Source: Jejuia sp047345485
GTDB lineage: Bacteria > Bacteroidota > Bacteroidia > Flavobacteriales > Flavobacteriaceae
Direction of reading: 5' to 3'
DNA: 64,000 nucleotides
Assembly (NCBI RefSeq): GCF_047345485.1
Contig: NZ_JBLFEN010000009.1
Location: forward strand, 1-64,000
In this document: positions 27,404 to 36,171 of the stretch, one piece after another
Position numbering within the stretch: the first letter of the stretch is position 1
Layout of the letters: every line of letters begins with the position of its first letter
The notes under the pieces: model-generated
The model's input: the letters and a program-made list of their open reading frames with translations, nothing else
Told to the model about the DNA's origin: nothing
Database searches by the model: none
Translations under genes and position numbers: made by a program

Positions 27404-27913
27404 ATGAAAACCCTTTATTCTAAAATCTACATTTTATCACTTTGTATTTCAATTTTAATGATCTCTGTGTCTTGTTCAAAAGATGAAGCAGTAACCGAAG
27501 ATGAAGCCATTGAAATAGCAGAAGTGCTTACCGTAGCCGATGAGATATTACAAATAGTAAACGACCACAGATTAAGCATTGGCGAAAATCCATTAGAAAT
27601 AAATGTTTTGGCAACCGATTTAGCAAACGAGCATACTGAATATATGATTGCTCAAAACGATATTAGTCATGATGATTTCGATCAACGTTCTGATCGTTTA
27701 ATTGCTGATGAGAATGCATTAAGAACAGGTGAAAATGTAGCTTACGGGCAACGATCTGCTCAACAGGTTATGGAGGCATGGTTAAATAGCCCAGGGCATA
27801 GACGAAATATTGAAGGTGATTTTACGCATATTGGTATTGGCGTTATAAAAAACGATGCTGGCGTGTATTATTTCACTCAAATCTTTTTAAAGAAACGTTC
27901 TAGTGGAGTTTAA
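27404..27913 (+). CDS. CAP domain (SCP/PR1-like) lipoprotein
   Basis: 169 residues. The signal peptide ends in SVSC with Cys24 as the probable lipidation site. A CAP domain follows: ILQIVNDHRLSIGENPL, NEHTEYMIAQNDISHDDF, RTGENVAYG and AWLNSPGHRRNIEGDFTHIG. The conserved His and Glu residues of the CAP cavity are present (NEHTEY, SHDD, GENVAYG, GHRRNI). Bacterial CAP proteins are envelope or secreted proteins of mostly unknown function. It is monocistronic. Confidence 0.9.
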   Translation: MKTLYSKIYILSLCISILMISVSCSKDEAVTEDEAIEIAEVLTVADEILQIVNDHRLSIGENPLEINVLATDLANEHTEYMIAQNDISHDDFDQRSDRLIADENALRTGENVAYGQRSAQQVMEAWLNSPGHRRNIEGDFTHIGIGVIKNDAGVYYFTQIFLKKRSSGV

Positions 27914-27925
27914 ACTAATATTTTT

Positions 27926-28040
27926 TATCCACTCCTTTTGTGTCTTCTATAAAGGGAAACGATTATATAAGTAAAAGATATTCATATCAATTTTTAAGTT
28001 TAGTACTCCTCTCCTTAAAGGGGTTAGGGATGGGTTTTCA
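27926..28040. repeat. CCCCTCC/GGAGGGG-family dispersed repeat, copy 3
   Basis: A worn copy: left arm TATCCACTCCTTTTGTGTC then AAAGGGAAACGATTA, right arm CTCCTCTCCTTAAAGGGGTT then AGGGATGGGTTTT. It lies between the convergent CAP and isoaspartyl-peptidase genes and may act as a transcription end. Confidence 0.75.
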
Positions 28041-28071
28041 ATTCATAGAAAGGCAAGAGTTAAAAAAGCTA

Positions 28072-29121
28072 CTAATCCCCAAACATTCCAATATATAAGT
28101 CACCTTTGTCATTCATAGTAGCTCGAAACATCCCAGGCGTATTAAATTCCATTACCATATTACCATTGGCATCAATAGCAATAATGCCGCCATTACCTTT
28201 GCCGTCACCAACACTTGGTAATTTATTTTGAATGACTTCTTTTGAGGCTTCAGCTAAGGATAACCCTTTGTATTCCATCAATGCAGAAATATCATAAGCT
28301 ACCATACCACGTATAAAATACTCGCCCCAACCCGTACTTGATACTGCACAGGTATTATTATTGGCATAAGTTCCTGCTCCAATAATTGGGGAATCGCCAA
28401 TGCGTCCCCAACGCTTATTGGTCATACCGCCAGTTGAGGTTCCTGCAGCTATATTTCCATGCGTATCTAGAGCTGCACAACCCACAGTACCAAATTTTGA
28501 GTTTTGAATATCAGCATCAAAAAACGACGCCACTTTTTTACTTTCAGACGCTTTTACACGTTCTAAAGCCTTCACGCTTTTTTCAGTATAAAAATAAGAA
28601 GGGTCTACAATAGTTAATCCTTGTGCTTTTGCAAAGGTCTCTGCACCTGCTCTAGCTAACATTACATGAGGCGATTTTTCCATTACTGCTCGCGCTAGAT
28701 TGATAGGGTTTTTAACTGTTTTAGTACCTGCAGAAGCCCCAGCATTTAAGGTTTTTCCATCCATTATGGAAGCATCATGTTCACAAGTACCTTCATTAGT
28801 AAGTACAGCACCTTTACCAGAATTAAATAGCGGCGAATCTTCTAGAATGTTAATCGTTTGTTGTACTGCATCTAAACTAGTGCCACCATCTTTTAAAATC
28901 GTGTAGCCAACACGAATAGCTTCTTCCAATTTATTGCGATATTCTATTTCTTTTTCAGCAGATATATTATCTTTTTTTATAAAACCTGCACCACCATGAA
29001 TGACTAAGGAGAAAGCTGTTTTTTCTGATTTGCTATTTACAGGTATCTCTATATTTTTCACTTCATTTTTGCAAGAATAAAAAAGAGTAATAGAAACAAT
29101 AATTACAATGATTTTTTTCAT
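28072..29121 (-). CDS. iaaA: Isoaspartyl peptidase / L-asparaginase (Ntn hydrolase), lipoprotein
   Basis: 349 residues of the plant-type asparaginase family. It is made as a precursor that cleaves itself before the nucleophile Thr212 (FGTVGCAAL). Further family signatures are LVIHGGAGF, FNSGKGAVLT, HDASIMDG and AGTSTGGMTNKRWGRIGDSP. The mature enzyme removes isoaspartyl residues from peptides and can hydrolyse asparagine. A lipoprotein signal (LFYSC, Cys17) places it in the envelope. It is divergent from the aldehyde dehydrogenase gene. Confidence 0.93.
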   Translation of the reverse strand: MKKIIVIIVSITLFYSCKNEVKNIEIPVNSKSEKTAFSLVIHGGAGFIKKDNISAEKEIEYRNKLEEAIRVGYTILKDGGTSLDAVQQTINILEDSPLFNSGKGAVLTNEGTCEHDASIMDGKTLNAGASAGTKTVKNPINLARAVMEKSPHVMLARAGAETFAKAQGLTIVDPSYFYTEKSVKALERVKASESKKVASFFDADIQNSKFGTVGCAALDTHGNIAAGTSTGGMTNKRWGRIGDSPIIGAGTYANNNTCAVSSTGWGEYFIRGMVAYDISALMEYKGLSLAEASKEVIQNKLPSVGDGKGNGGIIAIDANGNMVMEFNTPGMFRATMNDKGDLYIGMFGD

Positions 29122-29242
29122 GATATATGCTAGTTTTTAGTGATTAAAGTTACTGATTTTATCATTAGTAAATTTTAATAAAAACAACAACTTATCGGTA
29201 TATTCGTAAATAATTTCAACATATTTAGTAAACCAATAATTG

Positions 29243-30796
29243 ATGAATACACTAGCGGCTGATTTTGGGATAGATAAAGCACTCAATACTTTAGGCATAA
29301 AAGATATTAATGAAGGCACTTCAACAGGTTCTAATAACTTTTCTAATGGAGAAATTATTAAGAGTTATTCACCAGTTGATGGTGAATTAATTGCAAAGGT
29401 AAAAGCGACTACAAAAGAAGATTATGAAATTGTAATGACTACCGCAACTTCTGCTTTTAAAACATGGCGATTAATGCCAGCACCACAACGCGGAGAAGTT
29501 GTACGCCAGTTTGGAGATAAACTTCGTGAAAAGAAAGAAGCTCTAGGGAAGTTAGTGTCTTACGAAATGGGTAAGAGCTATCAAGAAGGATTGGGCGAAG
29601 TTCAAGAAATGATTGATATCTGCGATTTTGCTGTTGGTTTATCGCGCCAGCTTCATGGTTTAACTATGCATTCTGAGCGTCCTGGGCATCGTATGTACGA
29701 GCAATACCATCCGCTAGGAGTAGTTGGGATTATTTCTGCTTTTAATTTTCCAGTAGCCGTTTGGGCGTGGAATACGGCGCTCGCTTGGGTTTGTGGCGAC
29801 GTTTGTGTGTGGAAACCTTCAGAAAAAACACCTGTTTGTGGAGTCGCTTGTCAAAATATAGCGGCTGAAGTTTTTACCGAAAATGATTTACCAGAAGGTA
29901 TTTCATGTTTAATTAACGGCAATTACAAAGTAGGTGAATTTATGACTAAGGACACTCGTGTTCCATTAATTTCAGCAACCGGGTCCACAAGAATGGGTAA
30001 GATTGTAGCTAAGCAAGTTGCAGGACGTTTAGGGAAATCACTTTTAGAATTAGGTGGGAATAACGCTATCATTGTTACACCTGATGCCGATATAAAAATG
30101 ACGGTGATAGGTGCTGTTTTTGGTGCAGTTGGTACTGCAGGACAACGTTGTACGTCTACACGCCGACTAATCATTCACGAGTCTGTTTACGATAAAGTAA
30201 AGAATACCATAGTTGGTGCATATAAACAATTGCGTATTGGAAATCCGCTAGATGAAAATAATCATGTTGGGCCTTTAATTGATACCGATGCTGTAAAGAT
30301 ATACAAGCAAGCTTTAGAAAAAGTAGTTGAAGAAGGCGGACATATTATTGTTGATGGCGGCGTATTTTCTGGTAAAGGTTATGAAAGTGGATGTTATGTA
30401 AAACCGGCTATTGCTGAAGCACAACCAGAATTTGAAATTGTGCAGCATGAAACTTTTGCACCAGTGCTATATTTATTAAAATACTCTGGTACTATTGAAA
30501 ATGCTATAGATATTCAAAATAATGTAGCTCAAGGATTATCATCTGCAATAATGACCAATAATTTACGCGAAGCCGAACATTTCTTGTCTGTTCAAGGCTC
30601 AGACTGTGGTATTGCTAATGTAAACATAGGCACATCGGGTGCGGAAATTGGTGGTGCTTTTGGAGGTGAAAAAGACACAGGTGGCGGACGCGAATCTGGT
30701 TCTGATGCTTGGAAAATTTACATGAGAAGGCAGACTAATACTATAAATTACACTACGGAGTTGCCTTTGGCGCAAGGTATTAAATTTGATTTATAA
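29243..30796 (+). CDS. amaB: ALDH7-type aldehyde dehydrogenase (L-aminoadipate-semialdehyde dehydrogenase-like)
   Basis: 517 residues from ATG 29243 (a TTG one codon earlier is less likely). Catalytic residues are clear: Glu in LLELGGNNAIIV and Cys in GTAGQRCTSTRRL. The opening and the ECHHPLG-like EQYHPLGVVGIISAFNFPVA fit the ALDH7/antiquitin group. Members oxidise 2-aminoadipate-6-semialdehyde (piperideine-6-carboxylate) during lysine breakdown. The substrate is inferred from family resemblance. No other lysine-degradation gene is adjacent. Confidence 0.88.
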   Translation: MNTLAADFGIDKALNTLGIKDINEGTSTGSNNFSNGEIIKSYSPVDGELIAKVKATTKEDYEIVMTTATSAFKTWRLMPAPQRGEVVRQFGDKLREKKEALGKLVSYEMGKSYQEGLGEVQEMIDICDFAVGLSRQLHGLTMHSERPGHRMYEQYHPLGVVGIISAFNFPVAVWAWNTALAWVCGDVCVWKPSEKTPVCGVACQNIAAEVFTENDLPEGISCLINGNYKVGEFMTKDTRVPLISATGSTRMGKIVAKQVAGRLGKSLLELGGNNAIIVTPDADIKMTVIGAVFGAVGTAGQRCTSTRRLIIHESVYDKVKNTIVGAYKQLRIGNPLDENNHVGPLIDTDAVKIYKQALEKVVEEGGHIIVDGGVFSGKGYESGCYVKPAIAEAQPEFEIVQHETFAPVLYLLKYSGTIENAIDIQNNVAQGLSSAIMTNNLREAEHFLSVQGSDCGIANVNIGTSGAEIGGAFGGEKDTGGGRESGSDAWKIYMRRQTNTINYTTELPLAQGIKFDL

Positions 30797-30825
30797 TTTT
30801 TAAGATATTTCGCTTTTCAGTAACT

Positions 30826-31063
30826 CAGATATTAAAAACAAAGGCTTTTCATTGAGAGAAGAATGGACTCAAGATGACGACACAAAACTTAGAGCCTACG
30901 AAATACATTTTGATTATTTGTTTAATCCTGAATTGTCAATATTTTAAATTATACCTATAGAAATGATAAAACAGATATCTTAACTGCACCAGAAATTCAA
31001 CCTTTATTTAGTCGAGCATCTTTTCATAACATCGGTATTGGTATTAAACTGTATTTTGGATAA
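30826..31063 (+). pseudogene. Remnant of an outer-membrane beta-barrel protein gene
   Basis: One frame reads KGFSLREEWTQDDDTK then EIHFDYLFNPELSIF and stops. A second, shifted frame continues with NYTYRNDKTDILTAPEIQP and ends GIGIKLYFG-stop. Alternating hydrophobic and polar residues, a terminal aromatic strand and a stop are typical of the last strands of a barrel. A small deletion near 30940 would explain the shift. No start codon or N-terminal part remains, so it is a 3' fragment of a lost gene. Confidence 0.65.
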
Positions 31064-31099
31064 ACAGATGTTTTTAAGTTCCTTAAAAACATCTGTTTC
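31062..31099 (+). terminator. Hairpin after the barrel remnant
   Basis: AAACAGATGTTTTTAAG pairs over 17 bp with CTTAAAAACATCTGTTT. It directly follows the stop of the pseudogene, supporting that a real gene once ended there. It has only a short T-run. Confidence 0.75.
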
Positions 31100-31215
31100 T
31101 AAATACGGATATATTAATTATGTGACTTTTTTTAGTTTTTTGTTTCTTATTTATGAACTTAAAGTGTTATTTTAGAAGCACTTAATTTTTTAAATAATTT
31201 AATACACTAACCAAA

Positions 31216-32142
31216 ATGAGTAAAAAAACATCCTATTATCTAGGAATTATACTCACTATCATTATTGGTACTATTCTGTATATTTATTTGTGCTGTAGCG
31301 TTTGTTGTGGCAAAGATGGATGTGAAAACAAAAAGACCGAGACTGAAAGTGTAGTAATGCCAGACATTAAAGAAGTTACTAAAAATGCATTTTATATAAG
31401 TGATGCGGATGGCGACTTCAACATTAAATTTAATGATAATTTTAATTTTACAACATCAGATTTTGCAATTTTAGAACCTGTTTCTGAAAATGTTGAAAAT
31501 GGTGTATCTAAACTTAAAACCTATCTATTAGATAATCCTTTAAAAACAGTTGATATAACTGGATTTTATAAAAGTGATGAAGCTAACAATTCTGCATATC
31601 CAAATTTAGGATTAGCTAGAGCAAATGCAGTTAAAAATTATTTGATTTTACATGATGTTTCTTCAAAACAGATAGATACTTATGGAGCATTAAATGATGC
31701 TATTACGCCAAATGATAGCAATACATTATTTGGCCCTGTAAAGTTTGGGATACAAACTATAGATGCATCAAATACAGCAGCTTTAGAGGCAGCATGTGAT
31801 GCCTTAAGAGCTAATCCACTTGTTCTACATTTTCAAACAGGTCAAGCTTCAATTAACTTAACTCCTGAACAACGTCAAAAAATAGCAGATATGTCTCATT
31901 GTGTGGATAAATTAGGCGTTAAACTACAAGTTGTAGGACATACTGATAACACTGGAAATGCTGCAAATAATGTTATTCTCGGTAAAAAACGCGCAGATTT
32001 TGCAAAAGGCTATTTGGTTAAAAATGGCATATTAGAAAATACCATTGTAACATCCTCTAAAGGGCCACACGCTCCTATTGCAGATAATGCAACCGAAGCA
32101 GGTAGAGCAGAAAACAGAAGAACAGAAATAACCATTAATTAA
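31216..32142 (+). CDS. OmpA family protein with two OmpA-like segments
   Basis: 308 residues. An N-terminal hydrophobic anchor (YYLGIILTIIIGTILYIYL) is followed by a Cys-rich stretch (CCSVCCGKDGC). Residues about 80-175 look like a divergent OmpA-like unit (VDITGFYKSDE, LGLARANAVKNYLI). Residues 195-308 form a standard OmpA C-terminal domain with LQVVGHTDNTGNAANN, GKKRADFAKGYLV and AENRRTEITI, which binds peptidoglycan. It probably links the membrane to the cell wall. The gene is 18 bases upstream of a coiled-coil/HhH gene, an apparent two-gene operon. Confidence 0.85.
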   Translation: MSKKTSYYLGIILTIIIGTILYIYLCCSVCCGKDGCENKKTETESVVMPDIKEVTKNAFYISDADGDFNIKFNDNFNFTTSDFAILEPVSENVENGVSKLKTYLLDNPLKTVDITGFYKSDEANNSAYPNLGLARANAVKNYLILHDVSSKQIDTYGALNDAITPNDSNTLFGPVKFGIQTIDASNTAALEAACDALRANPLVLHFQTGQASINLTPEQRQKIADMSHCVDKLGVKLQVVGHTDNTGNAANNVILGKKRADFAKGYLVKNGILENTIVTSSKGPHAPIADNATEAGRAENRRTEITIN

Positions 32143-32160
32143 AAACTTAAAATATAAATT

Positions 32161-32745
32161 ATGAATTTTTTAGCAATCCATATACCATGTTGGCTTATTC
32201 CAATTTTAGTAGGTATTATTTCAGCAATATTAGGATACTTATTAGGTAAACTTACAGGAGGTGGAAACCACGATGATTGTGAGGATAGATTATCAAAATT
32301 GCAAGCAGAATTGGATGCATGTAGAAATAAAAGTAGATCTTTAGAGGGTGATTTAAAATCAACAAAAGCTTCATTGGCGTCATCCCTAACTGCAGCTGCA
32401 GCTCCAGTTGCACCAGTTGCATCAGCGACAACTTCATCAAACTTAATACCTTTTGATGCGGCAGCGGCAAAGGCTATTTTTGGTAAAAAAATAAAAGAAG
32501 ACGATTTAACTGTTGTTGAAGGTATTGGTCCGAAAATCCAAGAGCTGTTCCATAATAACGGTGTTAAAACATGGAAAGCATTATCCGAATGTTCAATAGA
32601 TAAATGCCAAAGTGTTCTTACATCTGGAGGAGATCGTTTTAAAATGCACAAACCAGGCACTTGGCCAAAACAAGCTAAATTAGCTTACGAAGGCAAATGG
32701 GATGCACTTTTAAAATGGCAAGATGAGTTAGATGGCGGCAAGTAA
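32161..32745 (+). CDS. Membrane-anchored coiled-coil protein with helix-hairpin-helix-like domain
   Basis: 194 residues. A transmembrane helix at about 8-30 (CWLIPILVGIISAILGYLLG) is followed by a coiled coil at 40-75, an Ala/Pro/Thr-rich linker at 76-95, and a C-terminal HhH-like domain (LTVVEGIGPKIQELFHNNGV) ending in a Trp-rich segment. The HhH domain resembles those found beside ribosomal L21-like and DUF4332 segments. The function is not known. Position right after the OmpA gene suggests the two proteins work together at the envelope. Confidence 0.75.
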   Translation: MNFLAIHIPCWLIPILVGIISAILGYLLGKLTGGGNHDDCEDRLSKLQAELDACRNKSRSLEGDLKSTKASLASSLTAAAAPVAPVASATTSSNLIPFDAAAAKAIFGKKIKEDDLTVVEGIGPKIQELFHNNGVKTWKALSECSIDKCQSVLTSGGDRFKMHKPGTWPKQAKLAYEGKWDALLKWQDELDGGK

Positions 32746-32769
32746 AGTCATTATATAATTAAATTATAG

Positions 32770-32800
32770 AAAACCGTTTCAGTAATGAAACGGTTTTTTT
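32770..32800 (+). terminator. Rho-independent terminator of the OmpA/HhH operon
   Basis: AAACCGTTTC pairs with GAAACGGTTT around a short loop and runs into T residues, about 25 bases after the stop. Confidence 0.9.
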
Positions 32801-32869
32801 GTATCTTCAAACTAAGCTTAAACCTTTTTAGCGCATTACAGTCTAAATGTTTAGCGATTCACTTTTATT

Positions 32870-34258
32870 ATGAAAATAAGACATATTCAGCATTTGTATA
32901 GGCGTGTTGGTTTTGGAATACTACCAGCCACACTTCAAGAGATATCTACGCAAAGTAAAAGCCAAATAGTAGATAATCTCATTACAACTTCTAAAAAAAG
33001 TACAATACTTGAAGTTGATATTTCAGAAATCAGGAATATTTTTGGAGGTATAAAGAGTGCTTCAAAAATGGATGCTGATACACGACGAAAACTTCAGAAA
33101 ATAAGTAGAAAAAAGCAGGTAGAACTTAATGTGTCCTGGATAAATCGTTTAACCAATTCATCTGAATTACTAAGAGAAAAAATGACATTATTTTGGGCAA
33201 ATCATTTTGTGTGTGAAGATAATAGCATTGTTTACATTCAACAATTCAATAATACATTAAGGACGCACGCTTTAGGTAATTTTGGAGATTTTGTAAAAGC
33301 TATTTCCAAAGAAGCGGCTATGACAAAATACCTTAATACCAAGCAAAATAGAAAGCTAAAACCTAATGAGAATTTTGCTCGAGAACTTATGGAGTTATTT
33401 ACCTTGGGTGAAGGACATTATACCGAAGAGGATATTAAGGAAAGCGCAAGAGCATTTACTGGTTACAGCCATAACTTACGTGGAGTATTTATATTTAGGA
33501 AACGACAGCATGACTATACTGAGAAAACTTTTTTTGGTAAAACAGGAAATTTTACTGGAGATGATATTATTGATATCATTTTAAAAAAGCCCCAATGTGC
33601 CAAATATATTTGCACAAAATTATACCGCTATTTTGTTAATGATGTAGTAAGTGAAGATCATGTAAATGCGATGACAGATGTTTTTTATAAAGATTATAAT
33701 ATTGAAAATTTAATGCGATTTGTTTTAACATCCAACTGGTTTTATGATGAAAAACATATAGGATCAAAAATAAAATCGCCTATAGAATTTTTAGTAGGGC
33801 TAAAGCATACAGTGCCTATTACGTTTAAAACTAAGAAACAAGTATTACAAATTCAACGGCTATTAGGACAAACCTTGCTAGATCCTCCAAACGTTGCTGG
33901 CTGGAAAGGTGGTCGCAATTGGATTGATAGTAATACCATTGTACTTAGATTAAAGTTACCATCACTATTGCTCAATAATGCCTATATCTCAAATATTAAA
34001 ACTGGAAATGAAGATGCTATCATGGACATCAAAAAACAACAATTCAAGAAAAAATATGGTAAACGTTTTAATACAGAAACCAATTGGGATTATTTTAAAA
34101 AACATTTTAAAAGCGTGGCATTACAAGATATGGACAGTCATATTTTAGCATGCTCTATAAATGATGAGACAAAAGTGTATTTAGAAGCTTTAGCAAAAGT
34201 GTCAAAACAAGAATATTGTATACAATTGATGTCGCTGCCCGAATATCAAATGTGTTAA
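32870..34258 (+). CDS. DUF1800 family protein
   Basis: 462 residues matching DUF1800. Typical stretches are HLYRRVGFGILP, LREKMTLFWANHFVC, NENFARELMELFTLGEGHYTE and LLDPPNVAGWKGGRNWIDS. The family almost always sits next to a DUF1501 gene, as here with a 36-base gap. Its biochemical role is not established; envelope or secreted functions have been suggested. No signal peptide is obvious at the N-terminus. Confidence 0.93.
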   Translation: MKIRHIQHLYRRVGFGILPATLQEISTQSKSQIVDNLITTSKKSTILEVDISEIRNIFGGIKSASKMDADTRRKLQKISRKKQVELNVSWINRLTNSSELLREKMTLFWANHFVCEDNSIVYIQQFNNTLRTHALGNFGDFVKAISKEAAMTKYLNTKQNRKLKPNENFARELMELFTLGEGHYTEEDIKESARAFTGYSHNLRGVFIFRKRQHDYTEKTFFGKTGNFTGDDIIDIILKKPQCAKYICTKLYRYFVNDVVSEDHVNAMTDVFYKDYNIENLMRFVLTSNWFYDEKHIGSKIKSPIEFLVGLKHTVPITFKTKKQVLQIQRLLGQTLLDPPNVAGWKGGRNWIDSNTIVLRLKLPSLLLNNAYISNIKTGNEDAIMDIKKQQFKKKYGKRFNTETNWDYFKKHFKSVALQDMDSHILACSINDETKVYLEALAKVSKQEYCIQLMSLPEYQMC

Positions 34259-34294
34259 TAAAAAAATAATTTTGCCTTAGAAAAATATGTATTT

Positions 34295-35485
34295 ATGGAC
34301 AGAAGAAAATTTTTAAAACAATCCTCTCTTGCTAGTAGCTTATTTTTTGTGCCTAGTTTTGTGAGAGCTTTTGAGAAAGTTGCCACTAGTAAATTAGGCT
34401 ACAAGCGATTGGTAATTATACAATTATCAGGTGGTAACGATGGATTAAATTCGGTGGTACCTTTTAGAAACGATTTGTATTATAAAGAGCGCCCAACATT
34501 AGGTTTAACACCAAAAGATATTATAAAATTGAATGATGAAGTAGGGTTAAATACTAGTTTAGCACCTTTAAAACGGCTTTACGATAAAGGCTATGTATCT
34601 ATAATAAATAACGTGGGGTATCCAAATCCAATCCGGTCTCATTTCAGGTCGATGGATATATGGCAAACAGGTTCAGACTCTAATCAATATTCGCAAAGCG
34701 GGTGGATAGGGCGTTATCTGGATACTTACGGTAAAAATCCGCACAGTGCTATAGAAATAGATGATAGTTTATCGCTAGCCATGAAAGGCGAAAGCATGAA
34801 TGCTATAGCCACTAAAGACCCTAAGATTATGTATAATCTATCAAAAGGAGCTTATCTAAAAAACATAAACAAACATGTGGCAGACAAACATTTAAGCGAG
34901 CATAATTTAGGGTATTTGTATAAATCTATGATTGCTGCAGAGTCTTCCGCCAAATATATTTATGAAACCTCAAAAACAGTAACCTCTAAAAAGGAATATC
35001 CAAACCATAAGTTTGGAAAGCAAATGAAAACCACTGCGCAATTCATTAATTCTCATTTAAAAACTAAAGTATATTATACCTCTCTTGGAGGGTTCGATAC
35101 ACATGTAAATCAGCAAAACGTCCAAAAGCGTTTACTAACTACATATGCAGAAAGCGTTGAAGTTTTTGTAGAAGATTTAAAAGCAAATAATACCTTTAAA
35201 GATACTTTAATTTTAACATTTTCTGAGTTTGGACGTCGCGTAAAACAAAATGCTAGCTTAGGTACAGATCATGGTACAGCAAACAACGTTTTTATTATTG
35301 GCGAAAACCTAAAAAAACAGGGGCTTTACAATAATATGGCAAGTTTAAATGATTTAGACGACAATGGCGACTTAAAATTCGAAATAGATTTCCGCACTAT
35401 TTACGCTACTGTTTTAGATAAATGGTTGCAGGCAGAAGATCAAAAAGTACTTAATAAATCCTTTAAACAACTCCATTTTATTTAA
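34295..35485 (+). CDS. DUF1501 family protein with Tat-like signal
   Basis: 396 residues. The N-terminus MDRRKFLKQSSLASSLFFVP has the RRxFLK twin-arginine pattern, so export by Tat is likely. Family motifs include LVIIQLSGGNDGLNSVVP, IRSHFRSMDIWQTG, YTSLGGFDTHVNQQ and SEFGRRVKQNASLGTDHGTA. The fold resembles alkaline phosphatase/sulfatase-type hydrolases, so the Asp and His in GTDHGT and FDTH may bind metal. It forms a conserved pair with the DUF1800 gene upstream. Confidence 0.93.
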   Translation: MDRRKFLKQSSLASSLFFVPSFVRAFEKVATSKLGYKRLVIIQLSGGNDGLNSVVPFRNDLYYKERPTLGLTPKDIIKLNDEVGLNTSLAPLKRLYDKGYVSIINNVGYPNPIRSHFRSMDIWQTGSDSNQYSQSGWIGRYLDTYGKNPHSAIEIDDSLSLAMKGESMNAIATKDPKIMYNLSKGAYLKNINKHVADKHLSEHNLGYLYKSMIAAESSAKYIYETSKTVTSKKEYPNHKFGKQMKTTAQFINSHLKTKVYYTSLGGFDTHVNQQNVQKRLLTTYAESVEVFVEDLKANNTFKDTLILTFSEFGRRVKQNASLGTDHGTANNVFIIGENLKKQGLYNNMASLNDLDDNGDLKFEIDFRTIYATVLDKWLQAEDQKVLNKSFKQLHFI

Positions 35486-35666
35486 AAATTTGGGTACCAA
35501 CTTACTTTTGGTATTTAGTTCGCTTATTTATTATGGGTTGAGATTTTAAATATGCAGTTCAATCTTTACTGTGGGAATACTTACTAAATTAATTTCTGTA
35601 TTCAAGTTTCTAGTTATTATATAGCTTAATCTGTCGTACATTTTGTGTTAAAATAAATAGGATGAT

Positions 35667-35777
35667 GTCAGTTCCTGTGATTTTTTGATAAAAAATCGTA
35701 TCGAGAACCAATTCATATCTAAAAATTCTTAGTCTCGATACAAATTTCACTTATTTCAATCGTGGAATTCACTTGAA
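35667..35777. repeat. TCTCGATAC-family repeat, left copy beside the nrt operon
   Basis: About 111 bases that match, in inverted orientation and with roughly 90% identity by eye, the element at 42295-42406. It contains ATCGTATCGAGAACCAATTC and GTCTCGATACAAATTTCAC. The two copies bracket the whole ABC importer operon. The gap 35486-36171 holds this repeat, the control region listed next and no gene. Confidence 0.85.
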
Positions 35778-35858
35778 TTAGTTAACTTCTACAGAAACGC
35801 ATAATCTATTATATATTCTCTACGTAAAAAATCTATATTACATATAAGTAATACTAAA

Positions 35859-35960
35859 ACTACGTAGTAATTTTACATAAAAATCCTTTTTTTCGTTTAA
35901 TTTATTCAAAATTGCATTGAACAAATCAAAAAATTATGTAATAACTACGTGTTTTACGTA
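35859..35960 (+). promoter_or_regulatory. Candidate operator region with TACGTA boxes and a long dyad
   Basis: TACGTA occurs at 35821-35826, 35861-35866 and 35955-35960, with TACGTG near 35946. ACTACGTAGTAATTTTACAT followed by AA (from about 35859) is roughly inverted as TTATGTAATAACTACGTG (35935-35952). Such clustered palindromes upstream of a nutrient importer suggest binding of a dimeric regulator. Which regulator is unknown. Confidence 0.4.
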
Positions 35961-36029
35961 CTTATTTAAGTATGGTGATACGTTGTTTTTTTAGATATTA
36001 AAGTAATTAAAATCAGTAATTTAAAAATT

Positions 36030-36055
36030 AAACCTGTGTAATAGCAGGTTTTTTT
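36030..36055 (+). terminator. Leader terminator upstream of the nitrate-type importer
   Basis: AAACCTG and CAGGTTT pair around an 8-nt loop and run into five T residues. It lies between the TACGTA region and the promoter-like TATATTTG, about 115 bases before the first gene. It may end a small leader RNA, act as an attenuator, or insulate the operon. Confidence 0.7.
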
Positions 36056-36114
36056 ATGTATTAAAAAGAGGTTTTTACATGGGTAAGACCATAAGTTAAA
36101 ACTAAGACTACTTA

Positions 36115-36122
36115 TATATTTG
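36115..36122 (+). promoter_or_regulatory. Bacteroidota -7 promoter element before the ABC importer
   Basis: TATATTTG is a perfect TAnnTTTG match, about 50 bases before the start codon. No clear -33 TTTG is present at the usual distance, so activation may be needed. Confidence 0.5.
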
Positions 36123-36171
36123 TCAAAAAATAAGTATTTATACTTAGTAAACTTAAAATAACTATTCAATT

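Noticed and set aside
34295..35485. Sulfatase assignment for the DUF1501 protein
   Set aside because: The fold may be related, but the formylglycine motif CxPxR is absent, so only the family name is used.
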